Assembly: GCA_938014915.1 (NCBI GenBank) | Contig: CALLQQ010000132.1 | Location: forward strand, 1 to 13,361 | Reading direction: 5' to 3' | From: an uncultured Clostridia bacterium | Lineage (GTDB): Bacteria; Bacillota; Clostridia; Oscillospirales; Ruminococcaceae | DNA length: 13,361 nt | Shown: piece after piece, positions 1 to 7,745 of the stretch | How positions within the stretch are numbered: position 1 is the stretch's first letter | Layout: every line of letters starts with the position of its first letter | Notes under the pieces: generated by a model | Told to the model about the DNA's origin: nothing | The model's database searches: none | Seen by the model: the letters and a program-made list of their open reading frames with translations, nothing else | Translations under genes and position numbers: made by a program

Positions 1-156
1 CTTATAGATATGTTTAAAGAATTAGATGAATATGCTCCAGAAGAAGCTATTTTAGCATCTGAAATGCTAAAACAGCAGCGTCAACAGAAAAAAACAAGTC
101 AAAACAACACTTTTAAAGCACGATTAAAAGCAAGGTTGAAGAAATTTATAGCTTAA
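1..156 (+). CDS. C-terminal fragment of an unrecognised protein
   Basis: The first reading frame is open from the window edge to a TAA at 154-156, giving the last 51 residues of a protein that starts upstream. The visible part is acidic and helical at first, then Gln/Lys-rich, and ends in a strongly basic tail (Arg and Lys about every third residue). I do not recognise a family from this tail. It lies only 38 bases before the phosphonopyruvate decarboxylase gene on the same strand, with no terminator between them, so it is probably cotranscribed with the phosphonate genes. A transferase that attaches an activated phosphonate to a glycan or lipid would fit the context, but nothing seen here proves it. 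Confidence 0.6.
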   Translation, partial: LIDMFKELDEYAPEEAILASEMLKQQRQQKKTSQNNTFKARLKARLKKFIA

Positions 157-194
157 GCTATTTATTAATACTAGAACGGAAGGACAGAATTATA

Positions 195-1328
195 TTGGAT
201 ATAAAACTACTATTTGAAAAATTCAAGAATATCGGCATTAATTTCTACACCGGCGTACCCGATTCGCAACTAAAAGCACTATGCGATCATGTCACAAATG
301 AATATGGCATCGGTAATAAGCATGTCATTGCCGCTAATGAAGGCGCAGGCGTCGGACTTGCTGCGGGGCATTATCTTGCTACCGGATCGCCCGCACTTGT
401 ATATATGCAGAATAGCGGCATCGGCAATGCAATTAACCCGATTTGCTCACTTATCAACGAAAAAGTTTATCAAATTCCGATGCTTTTTGTAATTGGATGG
501 AGGGGGCAGCCCGGTGTTAAAGACGAGCCTCAGCATATTTTCCAGGGTGAAATTACACTGAAATTGCTAAACTGCTTGAATATCCCTTACTTCGTTATCA
601 AAAAGGATACAACGGAAAAGGAAATGGATTCAGCGTTAGAAAAAGCAAGTTGCACTATGGCGCAGAAAAAACCATTCGCCCTAGTGGTGCAAAAAGGCGC
701 ACTTGAACTTTGTGATAAAGCTGATTATAGTAATGACTACCCACTATCAAGGGAGAAAATTGTTCAGATAATAATTGACGGCATGAGCGAATCCGATATT
801 GTAGTGTCGACAACTGGTAAACTATCTAGGGAATTGTTTGAAGCTAGAGAGTCACGTGGCGAATGCCATAAGCGTGACTTCCTCACAGTTGGATCGATGG
901 GGCATTCATCAATGATAGCAATGGGGATAGCAATGGAAAAGCCCGACAGGAGAGTATACTGTCTTGATGGTGATGGTGCTTCCCTTATGCACATGGGGAG
1001 TATGGCGGTGCTAGCCTCACAAAAATCGGAGAATATCATTCATTTCGTTATTAATAATTCCGCTCACGAAACAGTCGGAGGAATGCCGACCGTTTCCGAT
1101 AATATTGACTTCCAGTCACTTGCTAAATCCGTCGGATATGCCCATTCTTTTACTGCGACTAATGAAGTAGAATTAAAAGCAGTAATTTCAAAATTAGAAG
1201 AAATAAGCGGTCCGGTTTTTGTTGAAGTAAAAGCAAATCTTGAATCAAGATCGGACTTAGGCAGGCCGACTACTACCCCGACGCAAAACAAAGATGATTT
1301 CATGTCGTTTATAAAGGAGGTTTTCTAA
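195..1328 (+). CDS. aepY: phosphonopyruvate decarboxylase (ThDP-dependent)
   Basis: Converts 3-phosphonopyruvate to phosphonoacetaldehyde and CO2, the irreversible step that pulls the unfavourable PEP mutase reaction forward; cytoplasmic. The 377-residue length is normal for the family. An N-terminal pyrimidine-binding domain carries the cofactor glutamate in AANEGAGVGLAAG (Glu49). A C-terminal pyrophosphate-binding domain carries GDG at 259-261 and the paired Asn at 287-288, followed by SAHETVGGMPT and the SRSDLGRPTT segment (351-360), which favours phosphonopyruvate over sulfopyruvate decarboxylase. The start is TTG at 195 with a GGAAGG-like ribosome site at about 179-183; it gives the usual N-terminus, and no ATG lies nearby. 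The stop overlaps the next start by one base (TAATG), which implies translational coupling with the PEP mutase gene. The context of PEP mutase and reductase supports the call. Confidence 0.93.
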   Translation: MDIKLLFEKFKNIGINFYTGVPDSQLKALCDHVTNEYGIGNKHVIAANEGAGVGLAAGHYLATGSPALVYMQNSGIGNAINPICSLINEKVYQIPMLFVIGWRGQPGVKDEPQHIFQGEITLKLLNCLNIPYFVIKKDTTEKEMDSALEKASCTMAQKKPFALVVQKGALELCDKADYSNDYPLSREKIVQIIIDGMSESDIVVSTTGKLSRELFEARESRGECHKRDFLTVGSMGHSSMIAMGIAMEKPDRRVYCLDGDGASLMHMGSMAVLASQKSENIIHFVINNSAHETVGGMPTVSDNIDFQSLAKSVGYAHSFTATNEVELKAVISKLEEISGPVFVEVKANLESRSDLGRPTTTPTQNKDDFMSFIKEVF

Positions 1329-3355
1329 TGAAAGCATTAATTTTAAATTCAGGCATTGGCAAGCGAATGGGTGCATTAACTGAGAATAAGCCAAAATGCA
1401 TGGTGGAGATTCAGCCGGGTATAACAGTCCTATATCTGCAACTCACGCACCTTGAAAATGAGGGCATTAAAGATGTAGTAATCACAACTGGACCTTATAG
1501 CGAATTGCTAGAATCATATGCTAGAGAGAACTTCCCCAGCTTGAACTTCACTTTTGTCCATAACGATTTATATAAGGACACGAACTACATTTATTCGATA
1601 GCATTAGCTGAAGAAGTCCTCCGTGATGACGATATTCTACTAATGCATGGCGACTTAGCATTTGAGCCATCGGTACTGCGTGATATTATTAAAGCTGCGA
1701 ATTCATCGATTGTTGTTGATACTACACTGCCGCTACCGCAAAAAGACTTCAAGGCAGTTATTAAAGATGGTAAAGTCAGCGCAGTAGGCATAGAATTCTT
1801 TGACGATGCAGTTGCGGCGCAGCCTTTATATAAGCTAAATAAAGAAGATTGGGCAATATGGCTTGATGCTATTGTAGATTTCTGCGATAAGGGCGATCGC
1901 TCCGTATATGCGGAAAATGCACTTAATACGGTTACTGATAAAATTAATCTATATCCGCTGGATGTTAACGGTCGTATATGTGCAGAAATTGACAATCCCG
2001 ATGATTTAGAAAATTGTAAGAAAGTAAGTGATAAAATGTTAGGCGATAAAGACAAGAAATCCGTTTATATTGTTATGAGTACGGATATTATTCATAACGG
2101 GCATATCAAGATTATTTCAAATGCTGCGCAGCTTGGCGAATTAACCGTCGGTGTTATGACTGATGAGGCTGTATCCCAATATAAGAGATTCCCACTTGTG
2201 CCGTTCGAAGAAAGAATGCAAATCATAAGCAATATTAAGGGTGTTTCAAAAGTAGTTAAGCAGGATTCAATTGACTATACTGAGAATCTGCTAAAATATA
2301 AGCCCGATATTGTTGTTCATGGCGACGATTGGAAAGCTGGTCCGCAACAGAATATCCGCCAAAAGGTAATAGATACACTCGATTCATACGGTGGGAAGTT
2401 GGTTGAATTCCCTTATACAAACGATGCTACCACTGTGGCACTTGAGCAGAATTCTAGAAATGTGCTCGCAATGCCTGAGCGCCGTCGTGCAAGGTTAAAA
2501 CAACTCCTTGAACTTAAGAAGCCAATTTCAGTTTTAGAAACTCACAACGGTTTAACTGGATTAATCGCCGAAAATACCAAGGTAGAGAAAGATGGCGCTA
2601 TCCGCCAATTCGATGCAATGTGGATTTCAAGCCTTTGCGACTCGACCGCTAAGGGAAAGCCCGATATTGAGCTTGTCGACTCAACTTCAAGACTTCGCAC
2701 AATTGATGATATTATGGAAGTTACTACTAAACCTATCATCATAGATGGCGATACGGGCGGACTAACCGAACACTTCCAATTCTTTGTTAAAACTCTTGAG
2801 CGAATTGGTGTATCAGCAATAATTATAGAAGATAAAACGGGGCTGAAGAAAAATTCCCTTTTCGGAAATGAAGTTGCACAAACTCAAGATAGTATTGAGA
2901 ATTTCTGCGATAAAATTAAAGCTGGTAAATCCGGTCTTAAGACTAAGGACTTCATGATAATTGCCCGTATAGAGAGTCTTATCCTTGAGCGCGGCATGGA
3001 CGATGCTATTGAAAGAGCAAGAGCATATGTTGATGCTGGTGCTGATGGAATAATGATTCACTCACGCAAGAAATCCCCCGATGAAATTTTTGAATTCTGC
3101 CGTATATTCCGCTCCGAAAATAAGGTTACACCGCTTGTTGTTGTTCCAACAACATTTAATATGGTAACAGAAGAAGAATTCGCAGAACATGGCGTTGATA
3201 TTGTTATTTACGCAAATCAACTAATTCGCAGCGCATTCCCTGCAATGATGAAAACAGCGGAAACTATCCTTGCAAATTCCCGCTGTATGGAGGCAGATGC
3301 TGAATGTTGCATGCCAATTTCGGAAATTCTGACGCTAATTCCCGACGCAGACTAA
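1328..3355 (+). CDS. aepX: trifunctional fusion: nucleotidyltransferase / cytidylyltransferase / PEP mutase
   Basis: Forms the C-P bond (PEP to phosphonopyruvate) and probably also activates the finished phosphonate with CTP. Three domains are visible in 675 residues. Residues 1-236 are a LicC/PntC-like nucleotidyltransferase: LNSGIGKRM near the start, PK at 22-23, HGD at 107-109 and EIDNPDDLE at 220-228. Residues 245-375 are a TagD/Fom1-like cytidylyltransferase with HNGH at 256-259 and HGDDWK at 331-336. Residues 385-660 are PEP mutase with DGDTGG at 473-478 and the diagnostic EDK-x5-NS at 501-510. PEP mutases with the middle domain are known (Fom1 of fosfomycin synthesis cytidylylates HEP). 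The additional N-terminal domain is less usual. The ISST-type motif expected near 366-370 reads NDATT, so the middle domain may be weakened. The ribosome site AAAGGAGG (1313-1320) lies 7 bases before the ATG. The PEP mutase call is very secure; the substrates of the two transferase domains are inferred. Confidence 0.92.
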   Translation: MKALILNSGIGKRMGALTENKPKCMVEIQPGITVLYLQLTHLENEGIKDVVITTGPYSELLESYARENFPSLNFTFVHNDLYKDTNYIYSIALAEEVLRDDDILLMHGDLAFEPSVLRDIIKAANSSIVVDTTLPLPQKDFKAVIKDGKVSAVGIEFFDDAVAAQPLYKLNKEDWAIWLDAIVDFCDKGDRSVYAENALNTVTDKINLYPLDVNGRICAEIDNPDDLENCKKVSDKMLGDKDKKSVYIVMSTDIIHNGHIKIISNAAQLGELTVGVMTDEAVSQYKRFPLVPFEERMQIISNIKGVSKVVKQDSIDYTENLLKYKPDIVVHGDDWKAGPQQNIRQKVIDTLDSYGGKLVEFPYTNDATTVALEQNSRNVLAMPERRRARLKQLLELKKPISVLETHNGLTGLIAENTKVEKDGAIRQFDAMWISSLCDSTAKGKPDIELVDSTSRLRTIDDIMEVTTKPIIIDGDTGGLTEHFQFFVKTLERIGVSAIIIEDKTGLKKNSLFGNEVAQTQDSIENFCDKIKAGKSGLKTKDFMIIARIESLILERGMDDAIERARAYVDAGADGIMIHSRKKSPDEIFEFCRIFRSENKVTPLVVVPTTFNMVTEEEFAEHGVDIVIYANQLIRSAFPAMMKTAETILANSRCMEADAECCMPISEILTLIPDAD

Positions 3356-3364
3356 GCAGACTAA
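3347..3364 (+). repeat. 9-bp tandem duplication spanning the aepX stop codon
   Basis: GCAGACTAA occurs twice in a row without a gap. Each copy contains a TAA in the reading frame of the PEP mutase gene, so the second copy supplies a backup stop three codons after the first. The second copy runs directly into the ribosome site of the reductase gene (AAAAGGAGGG, 3363-3372). It looks like a small replication-slippage duplication. Confidence 0.75.
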
Positions 3365-3379
3365 AAGGAGGGTTATAAT

Positions 3380-4510
3380 ATGAGGGACGATTTATTCTGT
3401 CCTATCAACATTGAATTCGTTACAAAAACAGAATTAGAGGATGCTTTGCTTTCCTACGATGAAGGGTGCAATATCTCCCTGATTGTATCAAAAGATATGT
3501 CAAAGTGGCTAAAGCTTACCGATGTCATTGATGGAATGGCTAGTCGATATAATTTTACATGGCTTGATAAGAACTATGCTAATCCAACCCATATTGATGT
3601 TATCGACGGTGTAAAGGAAATTGGAGCCAAGCCCGAAAGGCTAATTTGTATCGGCGGCGGTAGTGCTATCGACTTAGGGAAAGGCATCAGTGCATTGTTC
3701 GATTACATTAGTGATGGCAATGATGTCCCTGCCGATGTTTCGGACTATATCGTGGCAAGGGGCTATGCCGATAATGCAAACACTATCCCCATTACCGCTA
3801 TTCCCACAACAGCTGGAACAGGCTCGGAAGTAACAAAATGGGCAACAATTTGGGATACCGATAGCGGGAAGAAACTATCCGTTGATATGAATGCATTGTA
3901 TCCAGCGCAGTCACTTGTTTGCACGGAATTAACTATGACTGCACCAAAGAAGTTGATGGTGTCAACCGCACTTGATGCAATGAGCCATGCGATGGAATCT
4001 TATTGGGCGAAACATACTAATCCGCTCATACAAGATATTGCTATGATGGCTGTATCAAAAATTCATAAGTATCTACCGCTAGCAATTCAAAAGCCCGACG
4101 ATTATTATATTCGCTCACAACTATGCCGTGCATCAATCCTAGCTGGAGTTGCATTCTCTAATACACGCACGACGGCAAGTCACTCAATCTCATATCCGAT
4201 GACAATGATGTTCGGTGTCGATCATGGCTTTGCGGTGATATTAACAATTGCCCAAGTCGCTAAAATTAATATGTCCGCACTACCTGAAATTGCCGAACTC
4301 CTAGCTATATTTGAGGCTGACGGCGGACTGCAAGAATGGCTTGATAAAGTGACGGACGGTATTCAGACCCTGCGTCTTAGTGCATTCGGCATTGGGGAAA
4401 GTGATATTGATAAGCTTGTTGAAGCGTCATTCACTGCTGGTAGAATGAATAATAACCCCGTCGATATTACAAAATCACAAGTTGAGCAAATCCTATCAAA
4501 TATCTTATAG
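3380..4510 (+). CDS. iron-containing alcohol dehydrogenase, probable phosphonoacetaldehyde reductase
   Basis: Predicted to reduce phosphonoacetaldehyde to 2-hydroxyethylphosphonate with NAD(P)H. It belongs to the group III (iron-type) alcohol dehydrogenases: 376 residues, a nucleotide-binding loop GGGSAID at 92-98, the PTTAGTGSE signature at 142-150, and four predicted metal ligands at Asp199, His203, His268 and His282 in LDAMSHAME, ASHSIS and VDHG contexts. The family has many substrates. The phosphonate role comes from its place directly after phosphonopyruvate decarboxylase and PEP mutase, as for PhpC and FomC, which belong to the same family. The ribosome site AAAAGGAGGG sits 7 bases before the ATG, 24 bases after the previous stop. 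It is the last gene of the operon, followed by a terminator. No aminotransferase is visible in the window, so the hydroxyethyl branch rather than the aminoethyl branch is favoured. Confidence 0.87.
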   Translation: MRDDLFCPINIEFVTKTELEDALLSYDEGCNISLIVSKDMSKWLKLTDVIDGMASRYNFTWLDKNYANPTHIDVIDGVKEIGAKPERLICIGGGSAIDLGKGISALFDYISDGNDVPADVSDYIVARGYADNANTIPITAIPTTAGTGSEVTKWATIWDTDSGKKLSVDMNALYPAQSLVCTELTMTAPKKLMVSTALDAMSHAMESYWAKHTNPLIQDIAMMAVSKIHKYLPLAIQKPDDYYIRSQLCRASILAGVAFSNTRTTASHSISYPMTMMFGVDHGFAVILTIAQVAKINMSALPEIAELLAIFEADGGLQEWLDKVTDGIQTLRLSAFGIGESDIDKLVEASFTAGRMNNNPVDITKSQVEQILSNIL

Positions 4511-4520
4511 AATTATAATA

Positions 4521-4552
4521 AAAAACTCACAGTATTAATACTGTGAGTTTTT
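4521..4552. terminator. bidirectional intrinsic terminator between convergent operons
   Basis: A perfect 32-base palindrome: AAAAACTCACAGTATT followed immediately by its exact reverse complement. The A/T ends give a U-tract after the stem on either strand. It starts 10 bases after the reductase stop and ends 21 bases past the groEL stop, so it can end both the phosphonate operon and the convergent groES-groEL operon. Confidence 0.93.
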
Positions 4553-4573
4553 CTATTTAAGGTGGTATTTACT

Positions 4574-6217
4574 TTAGTACATTCCGCCCATGCCACCCAT
4601 GCCGCCTGCCGGCATTGCTGGCATTGCTGCTCCTTCTTCATCCGGTAGGTCAGCAACAAGCGATTCTGTTGTGATAACCATTGCGGCAACTGATGCCGAA
4701 TTCTGGAGTGCACTGCGTGTTACCTTTGTTGGATCGACGATTCCCGCCTCAATCATATCAACATATTTTTCGTTATATACATCGAATCCGTATCCAACCT
4801 TGTTTTCATTGTGAATCATTTGGATAATTACCGATCCCTCAAGACCTGCATTAAGTGCAATTTGACGAACAGGCTCTTCTAATGCTTTAAGCACGATAGT
4901 TGCGCCCGTTTTCTCATCACCTTCAAGACTTTCAATGAGTTTCTCCACGGCTGGCATTGCATTGATTAGTGATACTCCACCGCCCGCAACAATTCCCTCT
5001 TCAACGGCTGCTTTTGTTGCTGCTAATGCGTCCTCAATGCGGAGTTTCTTCTCTTTCATTTCAACTTCTGTCGCTGCTCCAACCTTTATTACTGCTACAC
5101 CGCCCGATAGTTTTGCTAGGCGCTCTTGCAATTTCTCGGTATCGAAGTCCGATGTCGATGCTTCAATCTGTGCTCTAATTTGACTAACTCTAGCATCAAT
5201 TTCGTTCTTATCGCCTGCACCATCGACAATGATAGTGTTTTCTTTTTCAATTTTAACCTGAGCGGCACGTCCTAACTGCTCTAAAGTCGTATCCTTTAGA
5301 TCCAGTCCTAGTTCGTCAGTAATTACTTCACCGCCCGTTAGTATAGCAATGTCTTTGAGCATTTCTTTGCGTCTATCGCCAAAACCTGGCGCCTTAACCG
5401 CTACACATACGAATACTCCACGCAACTTGTTTAATACAAGGTTTGCAAGTGCGTCGCCCTCAACATCTTCAGCTATTATAACAAGCTTTTTACCCGCTTG
5501 AACGATTTGTTCTAATAGAGGTAGAACCTCCTGAATAGAAGTAATTTTCTTATCTGTGATTAAGATGTATGCATCGTCAATAATTGCTTCCATCTTATCG
5601 GTATCGGTTACCATATAAGGTGAAATATATCCCCTATCGAATTGCATTCCCTCAACAACTTCACTGTATGTTTCGGCCGTCTTACTTTCCTCAATAGTGA
5701 TTACACCATCGGCAGTTACCTTATCCATAGCATCGGCGATTAGCTTGCCGATCTCATCATCACCCGATGAAACGGTAGCTACTCTTTCGATGTCTTCACT
5801 ACCGGCAAGACTTTTCGAATTAGATCTAATCTCCGCTACTGCGGTATCGACTGCTTTTGCAATACCCTTTTTAACTACCATCGGATTTGCACCCGCTGCA
5901 ATATTCTTCATTCCCTCACGCACAAGAGCTTGTGCAAGTAAAGTTGCGGTGGTAGTACCATCACCAGCGGCATCGTTTGTTTTAGTTGCAACTTCTTTAA
6001 CAAGTTGCGCACCCATATTTTCAAATGCATCTTCTAGGTCGATTTCCTTAGCTATCGTCACACCATCATTAGTAATAAGTGGCGAACCGAAGCTCTTATC
6101 AAGTACGACATTGCGCCCCTTTGGACCTAATGTAATCTTCACTGTATTCGCTAATTTATCAATACCATCTTGAAGGGACTTCCTTGCCTGTTCACCGAAA
6201 ATAATATCTTTAGCCAT
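4574..6217 (-). CDS. groL: chaperonin GroEL (60 kDa, HSP60)
   Basis: ATP-driven folding chaperonin that forms a double heptameric ring with the GroES lid in the cytoplasm. The 547-residue protein has the usual beginning (MAKDIIFGEQAR), the KITLGPKGRNVVLDKSFG segment, the nucleotide-binding GDGTTT at 85-90, and the Met/Gly-rich flexible C-terminus ending GGMGGMGGMY. Full length, no breaks. The start is the ATG at 6217: GGAGGA at 6225-6230 lies 7 bases away, while the in-frame TTG at 6223 would be only one base from it. It lies 25 bases downstream of groES in the same transcript, under the CIRCE operator. Its 3' end faces the phosphonate operon. Confidence 0.99.
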   Translation of the reverse strand: MAKDIIFGEQARKSLQDGIDKLANTVKITLGPKGRNVVLDKSFGSPLITNDGVTIAKEIDLEDAFENMGAQLVKEVATKTNDAAGDGTTTATLLAQALVREGMKNIAAGANPMVVKKGIAKAVDTAVAEIRSNSKSLAGSEDIERVATVSSGDDEIGKLIADAMDKVTADGVITIEESKTAETYSEVVEGMQFDRGYISPYMVTDTDKMEAIIDDAYILITDKKITSIQEVLPLLEQIVQAGKKLVIIAEDVEGDALANLVLNKLRGVFVCVAVKAPGFGDRRKEMLKDIAILTGGEVITDELGLDLKDTTLEQLGRAAQVKIEKENTIIVDGAGDKNEIDARVSQIRAQIEASTSDFDTEKLQERLAKLSGGVAVIKVGAATEVEMKEKKLRIEDALAATKAAVEEGIVAGGGVSLINAMPAVEKLIESLEGDEKTGATIVLKALEEPVRQIALNAGLEGSVIIQMIHNENKVGYGFDVYNEKYVDMIEAGIVDPTKVTRSALQNSASVAAMVITTESLVADLPDEEGAAMPAMPAGGMGGMGGMY

Positions 6218-6242
6218 GAACAATTCCTCCTATAAATTTATT

Positions 6243-6527
6243 TTATTCTACTATTGCAAGTATCTCCGATTGGCGTAAAATCGTATATTCTACTGAATCA
6301 ATTTTAACCTCAGTACCTGCATATTTGCTAATAAGAACCTTATCGCCGACTTTAACCGACATTGTGATCTCTTTACCCTCGACATTCCCACCCGGTCCAA
6401 CAGCGACAATTTCTGCAACTTGTGGTTTCTCTTTAGCACTTCCTGCTAGGATGATTCCACTCTTTGTTGTTTCCTCCGCCTCAACCATTTTAATTACAAC
6501 TCTGTCTGCAAGAGGTTTGATAGTCAT
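6243..6527 (-). CDS. groS: co-chaperonin GroES (10 kDa)
   Basis: Heptameric lid that caps GroEL and encloses the folding client. The 94-residue length is typical. The sequence shows the family beginning (MTIKPLADRVVIKMVE), the mobile loop around TTKSGIILAGSAKEKPQ (residues 20-36), the GKVGDKVLISKYAGTEVK-like barrel strand near 60-75, and YTILRQSEILAIVE at the end. The ribosome site AGGAGG (6535-6540 on the complement) lies 7 bases before the ATG. First gene of the groES-groEL operon, preceded by a perfect CIRCE element. Confidence 0.99.
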   Translation of the reverse strand: MTIKPLADRVVIKMVEAEETTKSGIILAGSAKEKPQVAEIVAVGPGGNVEGKEITMSVKVGDKVLISKYAGTEVKIDSVEYTILRQSEILAIVE

Positions 6528-6557
6528 ATTAATTCCTCCTATTATAATTTTCGTTTG

Positions 6558-6584
6558 TTAGCACTCTATATATGTGAGTGCTAA
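6558..6584 (-). promoter_or_regulatory. CIRCE operator (HrcA-binding site)
   Basis: TTAGCACTC, a 9-base spacer, then GAGTGCTAA: an exact match to the controlling inverted repeat of chaperone expression. It lies 31 bases upstream of the groES start, within the predicted 5' leader just after the -10 box. In the Bacillota HrcA repressor binds this element and, with GroEL as its folding partner, couples chaperonin supply to heat stress. The hrcA gene is not in this window. Confidence 0.98.
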
Positions 6585-6589
6585 TATCT

Positions 6590-6617
6590 ATTCTATCAAT
6601 AATAAGAAAAAAATCAA
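6590..6617 (-). promoter_or_regulatory. sigma-A-type promoter of groES-groEL
   Basis: On the minus strand TTGATT (6612-6617) and TAGAAT (6590-6595) are 16 bases apart, and the -10 box ends five bases before CIRCE. The predicted transcription start falls at the operator edge or inside it, the usual arrangement for HrcA repression. Called from sequence only. Confidence 0.7.
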
Positions 6618-7003
6618 GTGCTAGATATGTAAATAAACAAAATTTGTGTGAAACAAACAAAAATTCATCATTCCACTACCCCTAATTAGGTGGATATAAT
6701 GGAAAACTTTTGTGATTAATTGTTCAACTATATGCTTTTACATCTTGAATTAATAAATAAAAAATGGTATAATAATGCTTATACAACATTTATATGGGAA
6801 AGACACCAGCTAAATATATGATGTGTTATAAAAGTGCAACCTGTTTTTATGTTTGTTTTAAACAAGTATTAAACAAAACATATCATTAATAAATAAGGTT
6901 ATATTAATTTACACTTTTTCCATTTCTCCAATTGTGAATAAGTTATAATTAATGTATCAATACAAAAGTATGGTTTTACGGCTCATATTCTGGGTCGAAT
7001 TTG
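6618..7003. other. gene-poor divergent intergenic region
   Basis: About 390 very AT-rich bases between the groES promoter and the response regulator gene. No credible coding frame is seen. It holds repeated AAACAA/TTGTTT motifs, including an exact inverted repeat TTGTTT-T-AAACAA at 6853-6865, and one good rightward promoter (6745-6773, listed separately). TATAAT boxes at 6695-6700 and 6944-6949 lack convincing -35 boxes. The stretch from about 6780 to 7019 would be an unusually long leader if the promoter serves the response regulator. Confidence 0.6.
6745..6773 (+). promoter_or_regulatory. near-consensus sigma-A promoter
   Basis: TTGAAT (6745-6750) and TATAAT (6768-6773) are separated by exactly 17 bases. 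The predicted start is near 6780, about 240 bases upstream of the response regulator ATG. It probably drives the regulator-kinase-htrA operon with a long leader, or else a short untranslated RNA. Confidence 0.72.
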
Positions 7004-7019
7004 TGAAAGGGTGAATAAA

Positions 7020-7721
7020 ATGTCATTAGGTAAAATTTTAGTTGTGGATGACGATAAGAACATATGCGAATTGTTGAGGTTATATCTAGAGAAGGAAGGA
7101 TACAGTGTTATCCTCTCGAATGACGGTGAGGAGGCAATTGTAAAATTCAATGCTCTAAAGCCCGATCTTGTTCTGCTCGATATCATGTTACCGGGACTTG
7201 ACGGATGGCAGGTGTGCCGTGAAATTCGCAAAAAATCGAACACGCCAATTATCATGTTAACTGCTAAGGGTGAAACATTCGATAAAGTATTAGGGCTAGA
7301 ACTAGGCGCTGACGATTATGTTGTAAAGCCGTTCGATACTAAGGAGATTGTCGCTAGAATTAAAGCCGTACTCCGCCGAATGGGACAAGCAGCGAATGAA
7401 AACGAAATTAAAGAAGTTCAGTATGAAAATTTAGTTATTAATATGACTAGATATGAAATGAAAGTCGGTGGAAAAGTTGTCGACGCTCCCCCGAAAGAGC
7501 TAGAACTCCTATTCCATCTAGCATCCAATCCTAATAGAGTCTACACACGTGACCAACTCCTTGATGAAGTTTGGGGATTTGAGTATTACGGCGACTCACG
7601 CACAATTGATGTGCATGTTAAGCGCCTAAGAGAAAAGCTTGAAGGTGCATCGGACAAATGGGCGCTCAAGACAGTATGGGGTGTCGGATATAAATTTGAG
7701 GCAACCGAAGTTGAAGAATAA
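7020..7721 (+). CDS. OmpR/PhoB-family response regulator
   Basis: DNA-binding output half of a two-component system. The 233-residue protein has a receiver domain with the acidic pocket Asp10-Asp12, phospho-acceptor Asp54 in LVLLDIMLPG, switch residue Thr81 and Lys103 in VVKPF. A C-terminal winged-helix domain (about 132-227) shows the PPKELELLFHLASN and RTIDVHVKRLREKL segments. All key residues are present. I choose the ATG at 7020 because AAAGGGTG (7006-7013) is correctly spaced for it, whereas the in-frame GTG at 7011 lies inside that ribosome site. The partner kinase follows 75 bases later, then an htrA gene, which suggests control of an envelope or secretion stress response as in CssR or WalR systems. 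The regulon cannot be read from the sequence. Confidence 0.96.
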   Translation: MSLGKILVVDDDKNICELLRLYLEKEGYSVILSNDGEEAIVKFNALKPDLVLLDIMLPGLDGWQVCREIRKKSNTPIIMLTAKGETFDKVLGLELGADDYVVKPFDTKEIVARIKAVLRRMGQAANENEIKEVQYENLVINMTRYEMKVGGKVVDAPPKELELLFHLASNPNRVYTRDQLLDEVWGFEYYGDSRTIDVHVKRLREKLEGASDKWALKTVWGVGYKFEATEVEE

Positions 7722-7745
7722 TATTAATTAAACCGCTATCGATAT

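Noticed and set aside
148..161. Palindrome ATAGCTTAAGCTAT at the stop of the first partial gene
   Set aside because: Short AT-rich palindrome without a U-tract or known operator match. It overlaps the stop codon and is probably chance.
1591..2055. Open frame of 154 codons on the minus strand inside the PEP mutase fusion gene
   Set aside because: Ser/Leu-rich translation typical of the complement of a coding region. The plus-strand frame encodes clear conserved domains over the same bases.
4590..6173. Several open frames on the plus strand opposite groEL
   Set aside because: They are antisense shadows of a highly conserved gene. Their products are low-complexity Ser/Ala/Thr-rich strings, with no ribosome sites and no family resemblance.
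6695..6700. TATAAT box before the main intergenic promoter
   Set aside because: No acceptable -35 hexamer at 16-18 bases in a very AT-rich stretch. The same applies to the TATAAT at 6944-6949.
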